A stretch of 64,000 nt of DNA from Bacteroidales bacterium (GTDB lineage Bacteria > Bacteroidota > Bacteroidia > Bacteroidales > F082): contig JAFRRS010000024.1 of NCBI GenBank assembly GCA_017427985.1, positions 1 through 64,000 of the forward strand. The letters run 5' to 3'. This document shows positions 1 to 8,337 of the stretch, piece by piece (the first letter of the stretch is position 1; each line of letters begins with the position of its first letter). A program made the position numbers and the translations under genes. The notes below the pieces were generated by a model. That model saw nothing but the letters and a program-made list of their open reading frames with translations, was not told the origin of the DNA and searched no databases.

Positions 1-1188
1 ATGTATACAAACTTTCAAGAGTATCTGAAGAAGGAATTGGCTCAGATTGAAGCCGATGGCCTCTATAAGAATGAACGTATCATTGAAAGCCCTCAGGGTG
101 CTGAAATCCTTGTGAAAGGCAAGAAATGCTTGAACTTCTGCGCAAACAACTACCTCGGACTTGGTAACAATCCGGAGCTTATCGCAGCAGCAAAGAAAGG
201 CATGGACGAGCGCGGTTTCGGAATGGCATCAGTCCGTTTCATCTGCGGTTGCCAGGACCTCCACAAGAAACTCGAGCAGAAAATCGCTGAGTTCTTCGGC
301 ACTGAGGATACTATTTTATATGCTGCTTGCTTCGATGCCAACGGCGGTGTGTTCGAGCCATTGCTCAATGAACAGGACGCTATCATCAGCGACGCTTTGA
401 ACCACGCTTCTATCATCGACGGCGTGCGTCTCTGCAAGGCTCAGCGTTTCCGCTATGCCAACGCCGACATGGCTGACCTCGAGAAACAGCTCCAGGATGC
501 ACAGAAATGCCGCTTCCGCCTCATCGTCACCGACGGCGTGTTCTCGATGGACGGCAACGTCTGCCCTCTCGACAAGATTTACGAACTCGCACAGAAATAC
601 AACGCCATGGTGATGGTTGACGAGAGCCACTCAGCAGGCGTGGTCGGCAAGACAGGCCGCGGCGTGACAGAACGTTACAACCTCCGTGGCAAGATCGAGA
701 TCCTCACCGGCACTCTCGGCAAGGCATTCGGCGGCGCTATGGGCGGCTTTACAACAGGTAAGAAAGAAATCATCGACATGCTGCGCCAGCGCTCACGTCC
801 TTACCTCTTCTCAAACTCAATGGCACCGGGCCTCGTGGCAGCAGGTATCCGTATGTTCGAGATGATGACAGAGACTAACGAGCTTCAGGACAAGCTTCAC
901 GCAAACACCGATTACTTCATCAAGGAAATGCTTGCTAAGGGCTTCGACTGCAAACCGTCAGAGTCGGCAATCTGCGCTGTGATGCTCTACGACGCTCCGC
1001 TTTCACAGAAGTTCGCAGCCAAGATGCAGGAAGAAGGCATCTTCGTGACAGGCTTCTACTACCCTGTCGTTCCGAAAGGCCAGGCACGTATCCGCGTCCA
1101 GATCTCGGCAGCACACGAGAAAGAACATCTCGACAAATGTATCAACGCTTTTGTTAAGATTGGTAAGGAATTAGGCGTAATCAAATAA
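1..1188 (+). CDS. kbl: Glycine C-acetyltransferase (2-amino-3-ketobutyrate CoA ligase)
   Basis: A PLP-dependent alpha-oxoamine synthase that splits 2-amino-3-ketobutyrate with CoA into glycine and acetyl-CoA, the second step of threonine breakdown. At 395 residues it has the usual family length, so the ATG at the window edge is probably the true start. Visible motifs are NFCANNYLGLG (45-55), the DESHSAG cofactor aspartate region (D207, H210) and GTLGKAFGG with the probable Schiff-base lysine K241. The next gene encodes the enzyme that makes its substrate, which distinguishes it from the related 8-amino-7-oxononanoate and 5-aminolevulinate synthases. Any promoter lies outside the window. Confidence 0.93.
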   Translation: MYTNFQEYLKKELAQIEADGLYKNERIIESPQGAEILVKGKKCLNFCANNYLGLGNNPELIAAAKKGMDERGFGMASVRFICGCQDLHKKLEQKIAEFFGTEDTILYAACFDANGGVFEPLLNEQDAIISDALNHASIIDGVRLCKAQRFRYANADMADLEKQLQDAQKCRFRLIVTDGVFSMDGNVCPLDKIYELAQKYNAMVMVDESHSAGVVGKTGRGVTERYNLRGKIEILTGTLGKAFGGAMGGFTTGKKEIIDMLRQRSRPYLFSNSMAPGLVAAGIRMFEMMTETNELQDKLHANTDYFIKEMLAKGFDCKPSESAICAVMLYDAPLSQKFAAKMQEEGIFVTGFYYPVVPKGQARIRVQISAAHEKEHLDKCINAFVKIGKELGVIK

Positions 1189-1201
1189 AACATAACGAAT
1201 T

Positions 1202-1229
1202 GTAGAGACGCACGGCCGTGCGTCTATAC
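1202..1229. repeat. REP-like palindrome, GTAGAGACG family
   Basis: An inverted repeat of the form GTAGAGACGCAC..GTGCGTCTATAC, 13 nt after the kbl stop. The same arms recur at 27162, 34664 and 55158. It is followed by a second small hairpin (AACCGC-ATC-GCGGTT). The GTAG tetranucleotide at the 5' foot of a hairpin is the layout known for REP elements processed by Y1 transposases. Confidence 0.8.
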
Positions 1230-1267
1230 GAAACCGCATCGCGGTTCAATATCAATAACGCAATCAC

Positions 1268-2215
1268 ATGAAAAAGATATTAATCGTTGGTTCCGGCGGA
1301 CAGATCGGAACAGAATTGGTGAAGAAGCTCCGTGCTACTTACGGCAACCAAAATGTGGTGGCATCGGATCTTCGCCCTTTGACAGGTGAGATCGTCGAGA
1401 ACGGTCCTTTTGAGAGAATCGACTCGACACAGATGATGCAGATTGTCGAAGTGGTTAAGAAATATAACATCGACACCATCTACAACCTCGCGGCTATCCT
1501 TTCTGCAACAGCAGAGAAGAACCCGATGTTGGGTTGGAACGTCGGTATCGGCTCGTTGGTGAACTGCCTCGAAGTGGCTCGCGTGTTCAACTGCGCAGTG
1601 TTCACCCCATCGTCAATCGGTGCTTTCGGTGCATCGACACCGCACGACAACACTCCTCAGGACACCATCCAGCGTCCTAACACCATCTACGGAGTGACCA
1701 AGGTGACTGGCGAGTTGCTCAGCGACTACTACTTCACACGTTTCGGCGTCGACACACGTTCAGTGCGTTTCCCGGGCTTGATTTCGAACCTCACATTGCC
1801 AGGCGGCGGCACAACAGACTACGCTGTCGAGATTTACTACGCAGCAGTGAAGGGCGAGAAGTTCTACTGCCCAATCAGCAAAGGCACCTACATGGATATG
1901 ATGTACATGCCTGACGCTCTCGACGCTATGGTTGACATCATGGAGGCTGACCCGAGCAAGCTCGTACACCGTAACTCATTCAATGTCACAGCAATGAGCT
2001 TCGACCCTGAGATTATCTACAACGCCATCAAGAAGTACTATCCGAAGTTCGAGATGGAGTATAAATTCGACCCTATCCGTCAGGCTATCGCCGACAGCTG
2101 GCCGAACAAGATGGATGACAGCTGCGCTCACGCTGAGTGGGGCTGGAATCCGAAGTACGACCTCGACAAGATGACAGTCGATATGATTGAGACGCTGAAG
2201 AAGAAGCTTCTGTAG
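1268..2215 (+). CDS. SDR-type L-threonine 3-dehydrogenase
   Basis: An NAD-dependent extended short-chain dehydrogenase of 315 residues. It shows the Rossmann motif GSGGQIG near residue 8, a serine pair in TPSSIGAFG (113-121) and the catalytic YGVTK pair Y141/K145. Proteins of this size and pattern beside kbl are the epimerase-like L-threonine 3-dehydrogenases, which oxidise threonine to 2-amino-3-ketobutyrate for the upstream enzyme. The substrate is inferred from this context; a sugar epimerase is the main alternative. The gene ends just before a strong terminator. Confidence 0.85.
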   Translation: MKKILIVGSGGQIGTELVKKLRATYGNQNVVASDLRPLTGEIVENGPFERIDSTQMMQIVEVVKKYNIDTIYNLAAILSATAEKNPMLGWNVGIGSLVNCLEVARVFNCAVFTPSSIGAFGASTPHDNTPQDTIQRPNTIYGVTKVTGELLSDYYFTRFGVDTRSVRFPGLISNLTLPGGGTTDYAVEIYYAAVKGEKFYCPISKGTYMDMMYMPDALDAMVDIMEADPSKLVHRNSFNVTAMSFDPEIIYNAIKKYYPKFEMEYKFDPIRQAIADSWPNKMDDSCAHAEWGWNPKYDLDKMTVDMIETLKKKLL

Positions 2216-2236
2216 TACTACCACTACTAGACACTC

Positions 2237-2268
2237 AAAAGCGCGCCTGACGGCGCGCTTTTTTTTGT
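2237..2268 (+). terminator. Intrinsic terminator after the threonine operon
   Basis: A perfect GCGCGCC-TGAC-GGCGCGC hairpin starts at 2241, flanked by AAAA on the left and a run of eight T on the right. An identical hairpin stands at 5741 after the next operon. Confidence 0.9.
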
Positions 2269-2582
2269 ACCACAGGGAGGCCGCCGCCACACACAGTGCC
2301 ACCTCACACAGCGTCGCTCCGCACACGACAACCCCACACGGCGCTACGCTTCGTGAGGGGTTAAGAGGATAGTGTGCCTCCGGCACACGCTGGATTAATT
2401 TGCTTTGTCTTTCTATGAACGACTAGAGCGTGTCGAAGACACGCCATTCGAGTAACCCCTGACAGCTATGCTGTCTGGGGGCTGACAAACGACATGCCGC
2501 CTGTGGACTGACAAGCGCAGCGCAGTCTGGGGCGACAGAGATAAGGCAAGGTAGTCCAAGGCGTGCTGGAGGCACGCTACTA
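2269..2582. repeat. Composite REP-like hairpin block A beside the Y1 transposase
   Basis: No gene is seen here. The stretch holds several small hairpins: CCCCACAC..GGGGTTAA (2332-2362), TAGTGTGCCTCCGGCACAC (2370-2388), GCGTGTC-GAA-GACACGC (2428-2444), a GACAAGCGCAGCGCAGTCTG unit (about 2509-2530) and GCGTGC-TGGAG-GCACGC (2561-2577). On the minus strand the last one is preceded by GTAG and touches the transposase stop codon. The same modules occur in the same order at 5767-5944. Confidence 0.75.
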
Positions 2583-3035
2583 CTAATCATCTGAAAAGAT
2601 ATACTTATCATCAAAGTACTGCATGTTCTCCTCAAGGTACTGACGGTACTCATCAGCGAAAGAAATACCACGATGGTGTTCCTTCTGCCTCTTAATATAG
2701 TTAACAATCATATTCTTATCACGAAAACTATAACTAAAACCAGCATATTCATGACCCCATCCTCGAAAATCCGGGAAATGAGGGTTCGTTTTCAACCATT
2801 TGCTGGTACAGGTCTTCACTCGTTGCACAAAAGTGGCAAGAGGTAATGTCGATGGCAAAGAAACGAAGATATGAACATGGTCTGGCATTCCACCAATACG
2901 ATAGGTCTGGCAATTTAGGTTCTTGGCTATTCCGTAAATGTAAGCGTAAAGCTCACGTTCATGTTCTTCAACGATTGTCGGTTTGCTACGATATGTTCGT
3001 AACACAATGTGATAATAGGATGTTGTGTAACTCAT
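2583..3035 (-). CDS. Y1 (IS200-like) transposase, REP-associated type
   Basis: A 150-residue HUH single-strand DNA nuclease/transposase. The metal-binding pair is in GMPDHVHIF (H53 and H55) and the nucleophile is probably Y113 in VNYIKRQKEHH, the canonical Y1 layout. There is no accessory tnpB gene nearby. Instead, the gene is flanked by GTAG-headed hairpins, with one directly after its stop codon. That makes a REP-associated (RAYT-like) enzyme likely, although a decayed solo IS200 element is possible. The reading frame is intact. The gene and the neighbouring repeat block are the clearest mobile-DNA signature in the window. Confidence 0.88.
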   Translation of the reverse strand: MSYTTSYYHIVLRTYRSKPTIVEEHERELYAYIYGIAKNLNCQTYRIGGMPDHVHIFVSLPSTLPLATFVQRVKTCTSKWLKTNPHFPDFRGWGHEYAGFSYSFRDKNMIVNYIKRQKEHHRGISFADEYRQYLEENMQYFDDKYIFSDD

Positions 3036-3144
3036 AACTGTATAAATTGCATTGTTCTAAAAAGTTGATAAATTTTGCTTTTGAGATTCATTTTCGATGC
3101 AAATTTACAAAATATTATTTATAATTCTATATTTTACAAATTTG

Positions 3145-3174
3145 TTTGTGTTTTTAAAAATTTTTGTAAATTTG
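3145..3174 (+). promoter_or_regulatory. Promoter of leader RNA 1
   Basis: A TTTG at 3145 lies 18 nt before TAAATTTG at 3167, matching the Bacteroidota sigma promoter (TTTG, about 19 nt, TAnnTTTG). Transcription should begin near 3179, far upstream of the lipoprotein start codon, so a long untranslated leader is expected. Confidence 0.7.
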
Positions 3175-3178
3175 CAGT

Positions 3179-3459
3179 GACATAAACGCGGTTTTTTGCC
3201 GCGACTTAATTAGTAACTAAATAATATGCCTATGAGATAGACGCTTCATTAGAATGCACATCATAGAATAAGGAAAAGCGAAGTAGCTTACACTGGAATC
3301 TTTGAAACTTCGACACTTTCAAAAAGACATTCCCAGAGTGAAGCAACGGCGCTCCCGCCAATTGGCGTGGGCTTTACTCGTTGTAATTGGGAATGTCAGG
3401 TAGTCGAAGACCTCAAAGATTCCAATGAAGGCGAAAAAGTGCCACGCTTTTTTGTGTGC
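3179..3459 (+). ncRNA. Structured leader RNA, copy 1 (unassigned family)
   Basis: This roughly 280-nt region folds by eye into a rod. P1 is GCACA (3256) with TGTGC (3455). P2 is AAAAGCG (3274) with CGCTTTT (3445). P3 is a perfect 12-bp helix (3294-3305 with 3413-3424). P4 is CTTCGAC (3308) with GTCGAAG (3403). P5 is GACATTCCCA (3326) with TGGGAATGTC (3388). P6 is a 9-bp helix (3336-3344 with 3371-3379). A second copy at 31884-32155 keeps the architecture with different helix sequences. Linkers ACTTT and AGGTA, the GCGTGGGCTT segment and CCACGC before a T-run are shared. It ends 54 nt before the lipoprotein ATG. It could be a cis-regulatory leader, a free small RNA, or a known Bacteroidales family. 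Confidence 0.7.
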
Positions 3460-3513
3460 AAAAATAATAATGGCACAGATAAGAAAGAATTATTAACTAA
3501 ATACACACAAAAA

Positions 3514-4362
3514 ATGAAAAGATTTTTTACAATCGTAATTTTAGCTATTGTTGCAGTTTTGGGGTTTTCAAGCTGCGGAACATCCCAAAAAGCCATTACA
3601 CATGAGGTTCCTAACGGCAAAGCAAGCATTTACATCAAAAGACCACCTTTGGTTGGTGCAGCATGGGTTCATTACATGGAATTAAATGATATTTATTTAG
3701 GGCAAGTAAAAGGTGGTGATTGCATAAGAATTGATGTTGACCCCGGTGTTTATGTCCTAAATTATTATAATGGCTCTATGATGACTTATGAACAAGCTAA
3801 AAGCAACGGTGCTTCTTTTGCAAAAACTTTCTCTTTAAATGCTGGTGATAAAAAGTTTGTTAGAATAGTTATAAAACCAGTTGAAATCACCTGCGTTGAC
3901 GAAAATGGAAGCAAAGGTTTTGATAAAATTAACAACACCATTGATTTTGCTGTTTTACAACAAATGTCAAAAACACAAAACAATACGCAAAATACACAAC
4001 AACAACAGTCCCAAGACAAACCCCAAAATCAAGTTCAAGGATATGGCGACACGGCTTTGGAACAAACCATTCTCAGATGGGATGTTCAATCAAGGCCACA
4101 AGGTGCCGACATTTTCTGGAGAGTTGTCAGCAAGACACCTGAAGTAAAAAGCACCAACAACAAGTACCTTCAGACAACACCATACGAAGCAACCAAAGCC
4201 TTAGATATCAAAGGCTTGAGCAATGAGAATGCCAGCAATGTCCGAATTATTTTACGTTGCGAGAAAGACGGATATCTGTCGCAGGAGAAAGAGTATGACG
4301 TGAGAATGATTATGGACCAGGAAGAGATTTCTGCTTTCTTCAGGTTGGTTAAAGACGAATAG
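3514..4362 (+). CDS. Secreted lipoprotein with PEGA-like C-terminal domain
   Basis: A 282-residue protein with a signal peptide ending in the lipobox GFSSC (C21), so probably anchored in the envelope. Residues 35-140 form a compact domain resembling the DUF2846 type of lipoprotein domain, a weak call. Residues 150-177 are a Gln/Asn-rich linker. Residues 181-282 are a PEGA-like domain that is nearly identical to the end of the next gene's product. The frame stays open upstream to 3367, but that part lies inside the leader RNA and would bury the signal peptide, so the ATG at 3514 is preferred. The next gene starts 21 nt downstream, so the two are probably one operon. No specific function is recognised. 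Confidence 0.75.
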   Translation: MKRFFTIVILAIVAVLGFSSCGTSQKAITHEVPNGKASIYIKRPPLVGAAWVHYMELNDIYLGQVKGGDCIRIDVDPGVYVLNYYNGSMMTYEQAKSNGASFAKTFSLNAGDKKFVRIVIKPVEITCVDENGSKGFDKINNTIDFAVLQQMSKTQNNTQNTQQQQSQDKPQNQVQGYGDTALEQTILRWDVQSRPQGADIFWRVVSKTPEVKSTNNKYLQTTPYEATKALDIKGLSNENASNVRIILRCEKDGYLSQEKEYDVRMIMDQEEISAFFRLVKDE

Positions 4363-4383
4363 TTATCTGTCATATTTATAAAT

Positions 4384-5706
4384 ATGAAACAGGTTTTTAC
4401 ACTTATCATTGGCTTAATGCTGTCAATGACAGCATTAAGCCAAAAAACTGTGGCAGTTTATGTTACTTCAAGCGAAAGCGTTTCGCCTGAGACAAAAAGA
4501 ATTTTAGGCAGCGAACTCGTGTCAGCCATCACAAGGACCAACGAATATGTCGCCATAGAAAGAACCGATGAGTTCATGGCGCAAGTTTCGCAAGAACGTG
4601 GCAATTATGAGATTGACGATGCACAACTTTATGATTTGGGCAAAAAATTCGGTGCAAGTAATGTTTGTGTCGCTGATATCACAAAATTCGGCGACGAATA
4701 TTATATCGTTGCGCGTCTATTGGATATCAGGACATCAAAAGTGTGGCGTACATCAAGAAAATACTCGAAGCTGTCGTCTCTTAAAGAGCTTGTCGAAACT
4801 TCCGAATCATTATCCGAAGGCCTTTTTGGTCAGACTAAAGAGTTTTCGACATACGCCAACGGTGACAATAAAGACAATATGACTTTTCTCACAAGGATAG
4901 AAAATCGGGAAACATATACCAAAGTAACCTTTAAAATTGTCACCACATCACCATCACAACAAATAGGCATTTCAAGCGAAACATATATTGAAGATATGTC
5001 AACGGGCATCAGATATAAGCTCAAAAACACATCCAATATAAATATTATTGACAAAAAGAATTCTAATTACAAAACAATTAATAAAGGTATAACAGAGTAT
5101 TATCTGTTTTTTGAGTTGTTACCCGAAGATGTCACAAATATTATGATTATTGAGCCAGGTGGATATGGATATAAAGATATCATTCTCAAACCTTATGGCA
5201 ATGAAAACACATTTGTGTTTAAGGACAATTCACAAGAATTATATGATGAAAAAACTGGAGTAACTCCAACCAACAATAACAATCTAAATACAGCTAATTC
5301 ATATCAACCAGTCTCTGAAAACCATGGTCATGAAGCTTCCAGTGTGCAATACATTAAAGAAGAAACAAAAGTGGAGGTTCAAGATATGAATAGCTCATCT
5401 TTGGAGCAGACCATCGTACGTTGGGACATTCAGTCGAGACCACAGGGAGCCGACATTTTCTGGAGAGTTGTCAGCAAGACACCAGAGGTTAAGAGCACCA
5501 ACAACAAATATCTCATGACTACCCCATATGAAGCGACCAAAGCCATTGACATCAAGGGGTTGACTTATCAAACATCAAGTAACGTCCGCATAATTATACG
5601 CTGCGAGAAAGAGGGTTATTTATCACAAGAAAAAGAATTCGATGTAAGAATGATACTTGATCAGGAAGAAATCTCAGCATTCTTTAGGTTGGTTAAAGAG
5701 GAATGA
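4384..5706 (+). CDS. Secreted protein with CsgG/LpoB-like domain and PEGA-like C-terminus
   Basis: A 440-residue protein with an N-terminal signal peptide (about 1-19) and no lipobox cysteine. Residues 20-150 resemble the CsgG/penicillin-binding-activator fold seen in periplasmic assembly proteins, with the pattern 'secreted start, ELVSAITRT.., IERTDEF, ADITKF' typical of these domains. A middle region of unknown type follows. The last 101 residues match the C-terminus of the upstream lipoprotein with about 14 differences. The shared domain and the 21-nt gap suggest that the two proteins act together at the envelope. The exact role is unknown. Confidence 0.7.
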   Translation: MKQVFTLIIGLMLSMTALSQKTVAVYVTSSESVSPETKRILGSELVSAITRTNEYVAIERTDEFMAQVSQERGNYEIDDAQLYDLGKKFGASNVCVADITKFGDEYYIVARLLDIRTSKVWRTSRKYSKLSSLKELVETSESLSEGLFGQTKEFSTYANGDNKDNMTFLTRIENRETYTKVTFKIVTTSPSQQIGISSETYIEDMSTGIRYKLKNTSNINIIDKKNSNYKTINKGITEYYLFFELLPEDVTNIMIIEPGGYGYKDIILKPYGNENTFVFKDNSQELYDEKTGVTPTNNNNLNTANSYQPVSENHGHEASSVQYIKEETKVEVQDMNSSSLEQTIVRWDIQSRPQGADIFWRVVSKTPEVKSTNNKYLMTTPYEATKAIDIKGLTYQTSSNVRIIIRCEKEGYLSQEKEFDVRMILDQEEISAFFRLVKEE

Positions 5707-5737
5707 GTCATCTTAACTCAATATTTTTCAAACATTT

Positions 5738-5766
5738 TTTGCGCGCCTGACGGCGCGCTTTTTTTA
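5738..5766 (+). terminator. Intrinsic terminator after the PEGA-domain operon
   Basis: GCGCGCC-TGAC-GGCGCGC at 5741 followed by seven T, identical in the stem and loop to the terminator at 2241. The adjacent DNA is also repeated, so the terminator may travel with the repeat block. Confidence 0.9.
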
Positions 5767-5944
5767 TTCCTTGCCTTATCTCCGCTGCCCCACACTACGC
5801 TGCGCTTCGTGCGGGGTTAATAGAATAGTGTGCCTCCGGCACACATAGGACAGCGCTGCTTTGTCTTGCCCAAGGACGGCTAGAGCGTGTTGGAGACACG
5901 CTATTCTATTAGCCACAGACAAGCGCAGCGCAGTCTGGGGTGTT
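5767..5944. repeat. Composite REP-like hairpin block B
   Basis: A shorter partner of block A with the same order of modules: CCCCACAC..CGGGGTTAATA (about 5787-5822), TAGTGTGCCTCCGGCACAC (5826-5844), a spacer with CTTTGTCTT, GCGTGT-TGGAG-ACACGC (5885-5901), and the GACAAGCGCAGCGCAGTCTG unit (about 5918-5937). No gene is seen between 5707 and 6024. Confidence 0.75.
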
Positions 5945-6024
5945 TAGGTTTTGCATAAACACAAAAAATGCATCAACATTAGCAATTATTATGTATTTTT
6001 GTCGTTTGAAAAAAAGTACATTAA

Positions 6025-7005
6025 ATGACCGCACTCCTTCCATTATTTCTTCTTATTGTAGGCTTCGTGGCTCTTATCCTCGGCGCCAACTGGCTCGTGA
6101 ACGGCGCCACCTCTGTCGGTGTTCGTGCCAAGATGTCGCCGCTCATTATCGGTCTGACGATTGTGGCATTCGGCACGTCGCTGCCTGAGATGATTATCAA
6201 CGTGTTCTCGTGCATCAAGGGAAGCCCGGGACTGGCAATAGGGAATATCATCGGGAGCAATACGATGAACATTCTGCTCATTTTGGGCGTCAGTTCGATG
6301 ATTTTTCCGATTGACGTGAGCAAGGTTTCAATAAGACGCGACATCCCCGCAGGATTCGTTGCCACTTTTGCAATAACGCTGATGGCAAACGACTTTTTCA
6401 GAGGGACCTCAGCGACGATAAACTGGGTGGAAGGCTTGGTGCTTTTGGCAATGGGAGCGGGGTATCTTTGGCTTACTTTTAAAAAGAAATCAAAACACTC
6501 GGAGGACTTGGAGCTATCAAAGGACTCGGATAACTCTGAGACGCCTCAAGAAATGCCTTGGGGCAAAACCATTTTCCAACTAATCATTGGAATCGCAGGG
6601 CTTTACATTGGAGGCGAACTCGTCTCGAAAAACGCACAGATTCTTGCTTTGAGCTGGGGCATGAGTGAGAGCACAGTAGGACTCACCGTAGTCGCGACCG
6701 CCACTTCCCTACCCGAGCTCATCACCTCTATAGTGGCGGCATTAAAAAAGAACTCCAGCATCGCAATAGGTAACGTGCTGGGTTCCAATATCTTAAATAT
6801 CTTCATGGTACTCGGCGTGAGCTCGCTGATAACGCCTCTTCCGTTCGACATGAGGATGAACCATCAGTTGATGATTTTATTCTGCGCCAACGCGATAATG
6901 CTTGCCACCGTTTTCACTGGAAAAGGCAGGAAAATATCACGTTTTGAGGGCTCGCTCCTGACTCTCGGCTACGTCGCGTTTATGCTATTTAGCCTCTACA
7001 ACTAA
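6025..7005 (+). CDS. Calcium/sodium antiporter (CaCA family, YrbG-like)
   Basis: A 326-residue inner-membrane exchanger with two inverted alpha repeats, the hallmark of the Ca2+/cation antiporter family. The first is GTSLPEMIINVF followed by AIGNIIGSN (about 53-90). The second is ATSLPELITSIV followed by AIGNVLGSN (about 226-260). The acidic residues of the two repeats (E56 and the matching E) bind the ion in characterised members. The length fits the prokaryotic YrbG type. Its 3' end overlaps the convergent DUF389 gene by 21 bp. Confidence 0.92.
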   Translation: MTALLPLFLLIVGFVALILGANWLVNGATSVGVRAKMSPLIIGLTIVAFGTSLPEMIINVFSCIKGSPGLAIGNIIGSNTMNILLILGVSSMIFPIDVSKVSIRRDIPAGFVATFAITLMANDFFRGTSATINWVEGLVLLAMGAGYLWLTFKKKSKHSEDLELSKDSDNSETPQEMPWGKTIFQLIIGIAGLYIGGELVSKNAQILALSWGMSESTVGLTVVATATSLPELITSIVAALKKNSSIAIGNVLGSNILNIFMVLGVSSLITPLPFDMRMNHQLMILFCANAIMLATVFTGKGRKISRFEGSLLTLGYVAFMLFSLYN

Positions 7006-8322
7006 CACATTCTCGTTCTTCAAGCGCACCTTCAGCCAACGCTCAATCTGGTTGTGAAGGTCATGGCTTATATGATGATTGCTGGATATCACGGCGATGA
7101 TACGCTCCGACTCTGTTGACGTCTCCGCATCGACAGCCGAGCCGCGGGTTATGACCACATTGGTAATCTGCGGATGTTGCGCAAACAACTCCTGCGCTAT
7201 CGACTGCACCGGAATGACATTATCATCATAAGCCTCAAGACGGTTATTAAGTTTGACGATACTATCGTTCAAAATCTTGATCTGCTTGTCGGTATGTTCA
7301 TAAATTCCTTTCAGAATCTCAGCTTCAGAAAGGTCTTCACGCACAATAGTGGCATCCTCATGTATGATAATCTGGCTTCGCATTATGCCATAATTATTGG
7401 CTTCCGTCAAGAGCTTCTCCTTCGCCTCGTCTGTAAGCATCTCGCCCGCTACAAAAAGCTCTACCGTGGAAAGTTTTCTTGAATAATTAGTCTTATAGTC
7501 ATATACGAAACTCCTTCCCATGTTTTTGTTGTTCTGCACAAGCTGAGCGGCATGAATCTTGAAATTATTCTCCTTCACAACGTTGAAAGCCGTCCAAATA
7601 CTCGGCAGGATGATGACGGTAAGGATAATTGCATACCAACTTTTCGACAACCCTTTATGATTTTCATCTTCTTTCTGAATGGCTGGAAATTTGAATAATT
7701 TCACTGCAAGGAATGTTGCCAAGGCAATGAAAATCGTGTTGATGAGGAAGAGGTAGAGCGCGCCGAACATGAACGTAACATTCAACCTTGAAATGCCGTA
7801 GCCCACAGTACAGAGAGGCGGCATGAGAGCCGTGGCGATGGCGACACCCGAAATCACCGTGCCTTTCTCCTTGCGCGAGGTCTCGAGAATGCCTGCAAAT
7901 CCACCGAATAACGCTATCAAAACATCATAAATCGTGGGATTGGTACGAGCCAGCAACTCGGAAGGGTTTTCCAATGTCAAAGGACTCAACAAGAAGAAAA
8001 GTGACGACGCTAAGATGCTGATACCCACCATGATAGCGAAGTTTTTCAACGATTCCTTCAGCAAATTGCCGTCTTCGGTGCCCAAGCCGAGTCCCAAGCC
8101 TGTGATAGGACCCATGACCGGGGAAATCAACATGGCGCCGATGATAACCGGAATGGAGTTGACATTTAAGCCGACTGACGCAATTATGATGGCGCATGCC
8201 AAAATGATGACGTTCGGACCCTTAAACGCGATATTCTTACGAATAGAGGTGTCAGCTGTCTGATAATCAACATTTTCCCTGATATCTATTAACTCAGAGA
8301 GCTTTCTTACATATTTGTTCAT
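6985..8322 (-). CDS. DUF389 (TIGR00341-type) membrane protein
   Basis: A 445-residue integral membrane protein. The first 240 residues hold several hydrophobic helices and the family-typical stretches GAMLISPVMGPITGLG (about 80-95) and SGVAIATALMPPLCTVGYG (about 150-170). The last 190 residues are a soluble domain. DUF389 proteins are widespread and have no firmly established function. The gene is last in a minus-strand run (purN, DUF2147, DUF389) and converges with the antiporter. Confidence 0.85.
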   Translation of the reverse strand: MNKYVRKLSELIDIRENVDYQTADTSIRKNIAFKGPNVIILACAIIIASVGLNVNSIPVIIGAMLISPVMGPITGLGLGLGTEDGNLLKESLKNFAIMVGISILASSLFFLLSPLTLENPSELLARTNPTIYDVLIALFGGFAGILETSRKEKGTVISGVAIATALMPPLCTVGYGISRLNVTFMFGALYLFLINTIFIALATFLAVKLFKFPAIQKEDENHKGLSKSWYAIILTVIILPSIWTAFNVVKENNFKIHAAQLVQNNKNMGRSFVYDYKTNYSRKLSTVELFVAGEMLTDEAKEKLLTEANNYGIMRSQIIIHEDATIVREDLSEAEILKGIYEHTDKQIKILNDSIVKLNNRLEAYDDNVIPVQSIAQELFAQHPQITNVVITRGSAVDAETSTESERIIAVISSNHHISHDLHNQIERWLKVRLKNENVLVVEAK

Positions 8323-8337
8323 AAAGATTATATTTGA

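Noticed and set aside
1..1188. kbl truncated at the window edge
   Set aside because: The protein is 395 residues with a normal N-terminus, so it appears complete.
3179..3459. Leader RNA 1 as tmRNA, RNase P or SRP RNA
   Set aside because: No tag-peptide frame, no GAGGAAAGTCC-type RNase P core and no SRP domain IV motif are visible; 6S is separately placed at 56812.
3367..3513. Upstream extension of the lipoprotein gene
   Set aside because: It falls within the leader RNA and would hide the signal peptide and lipobox, so the ATG at 3514 is used.
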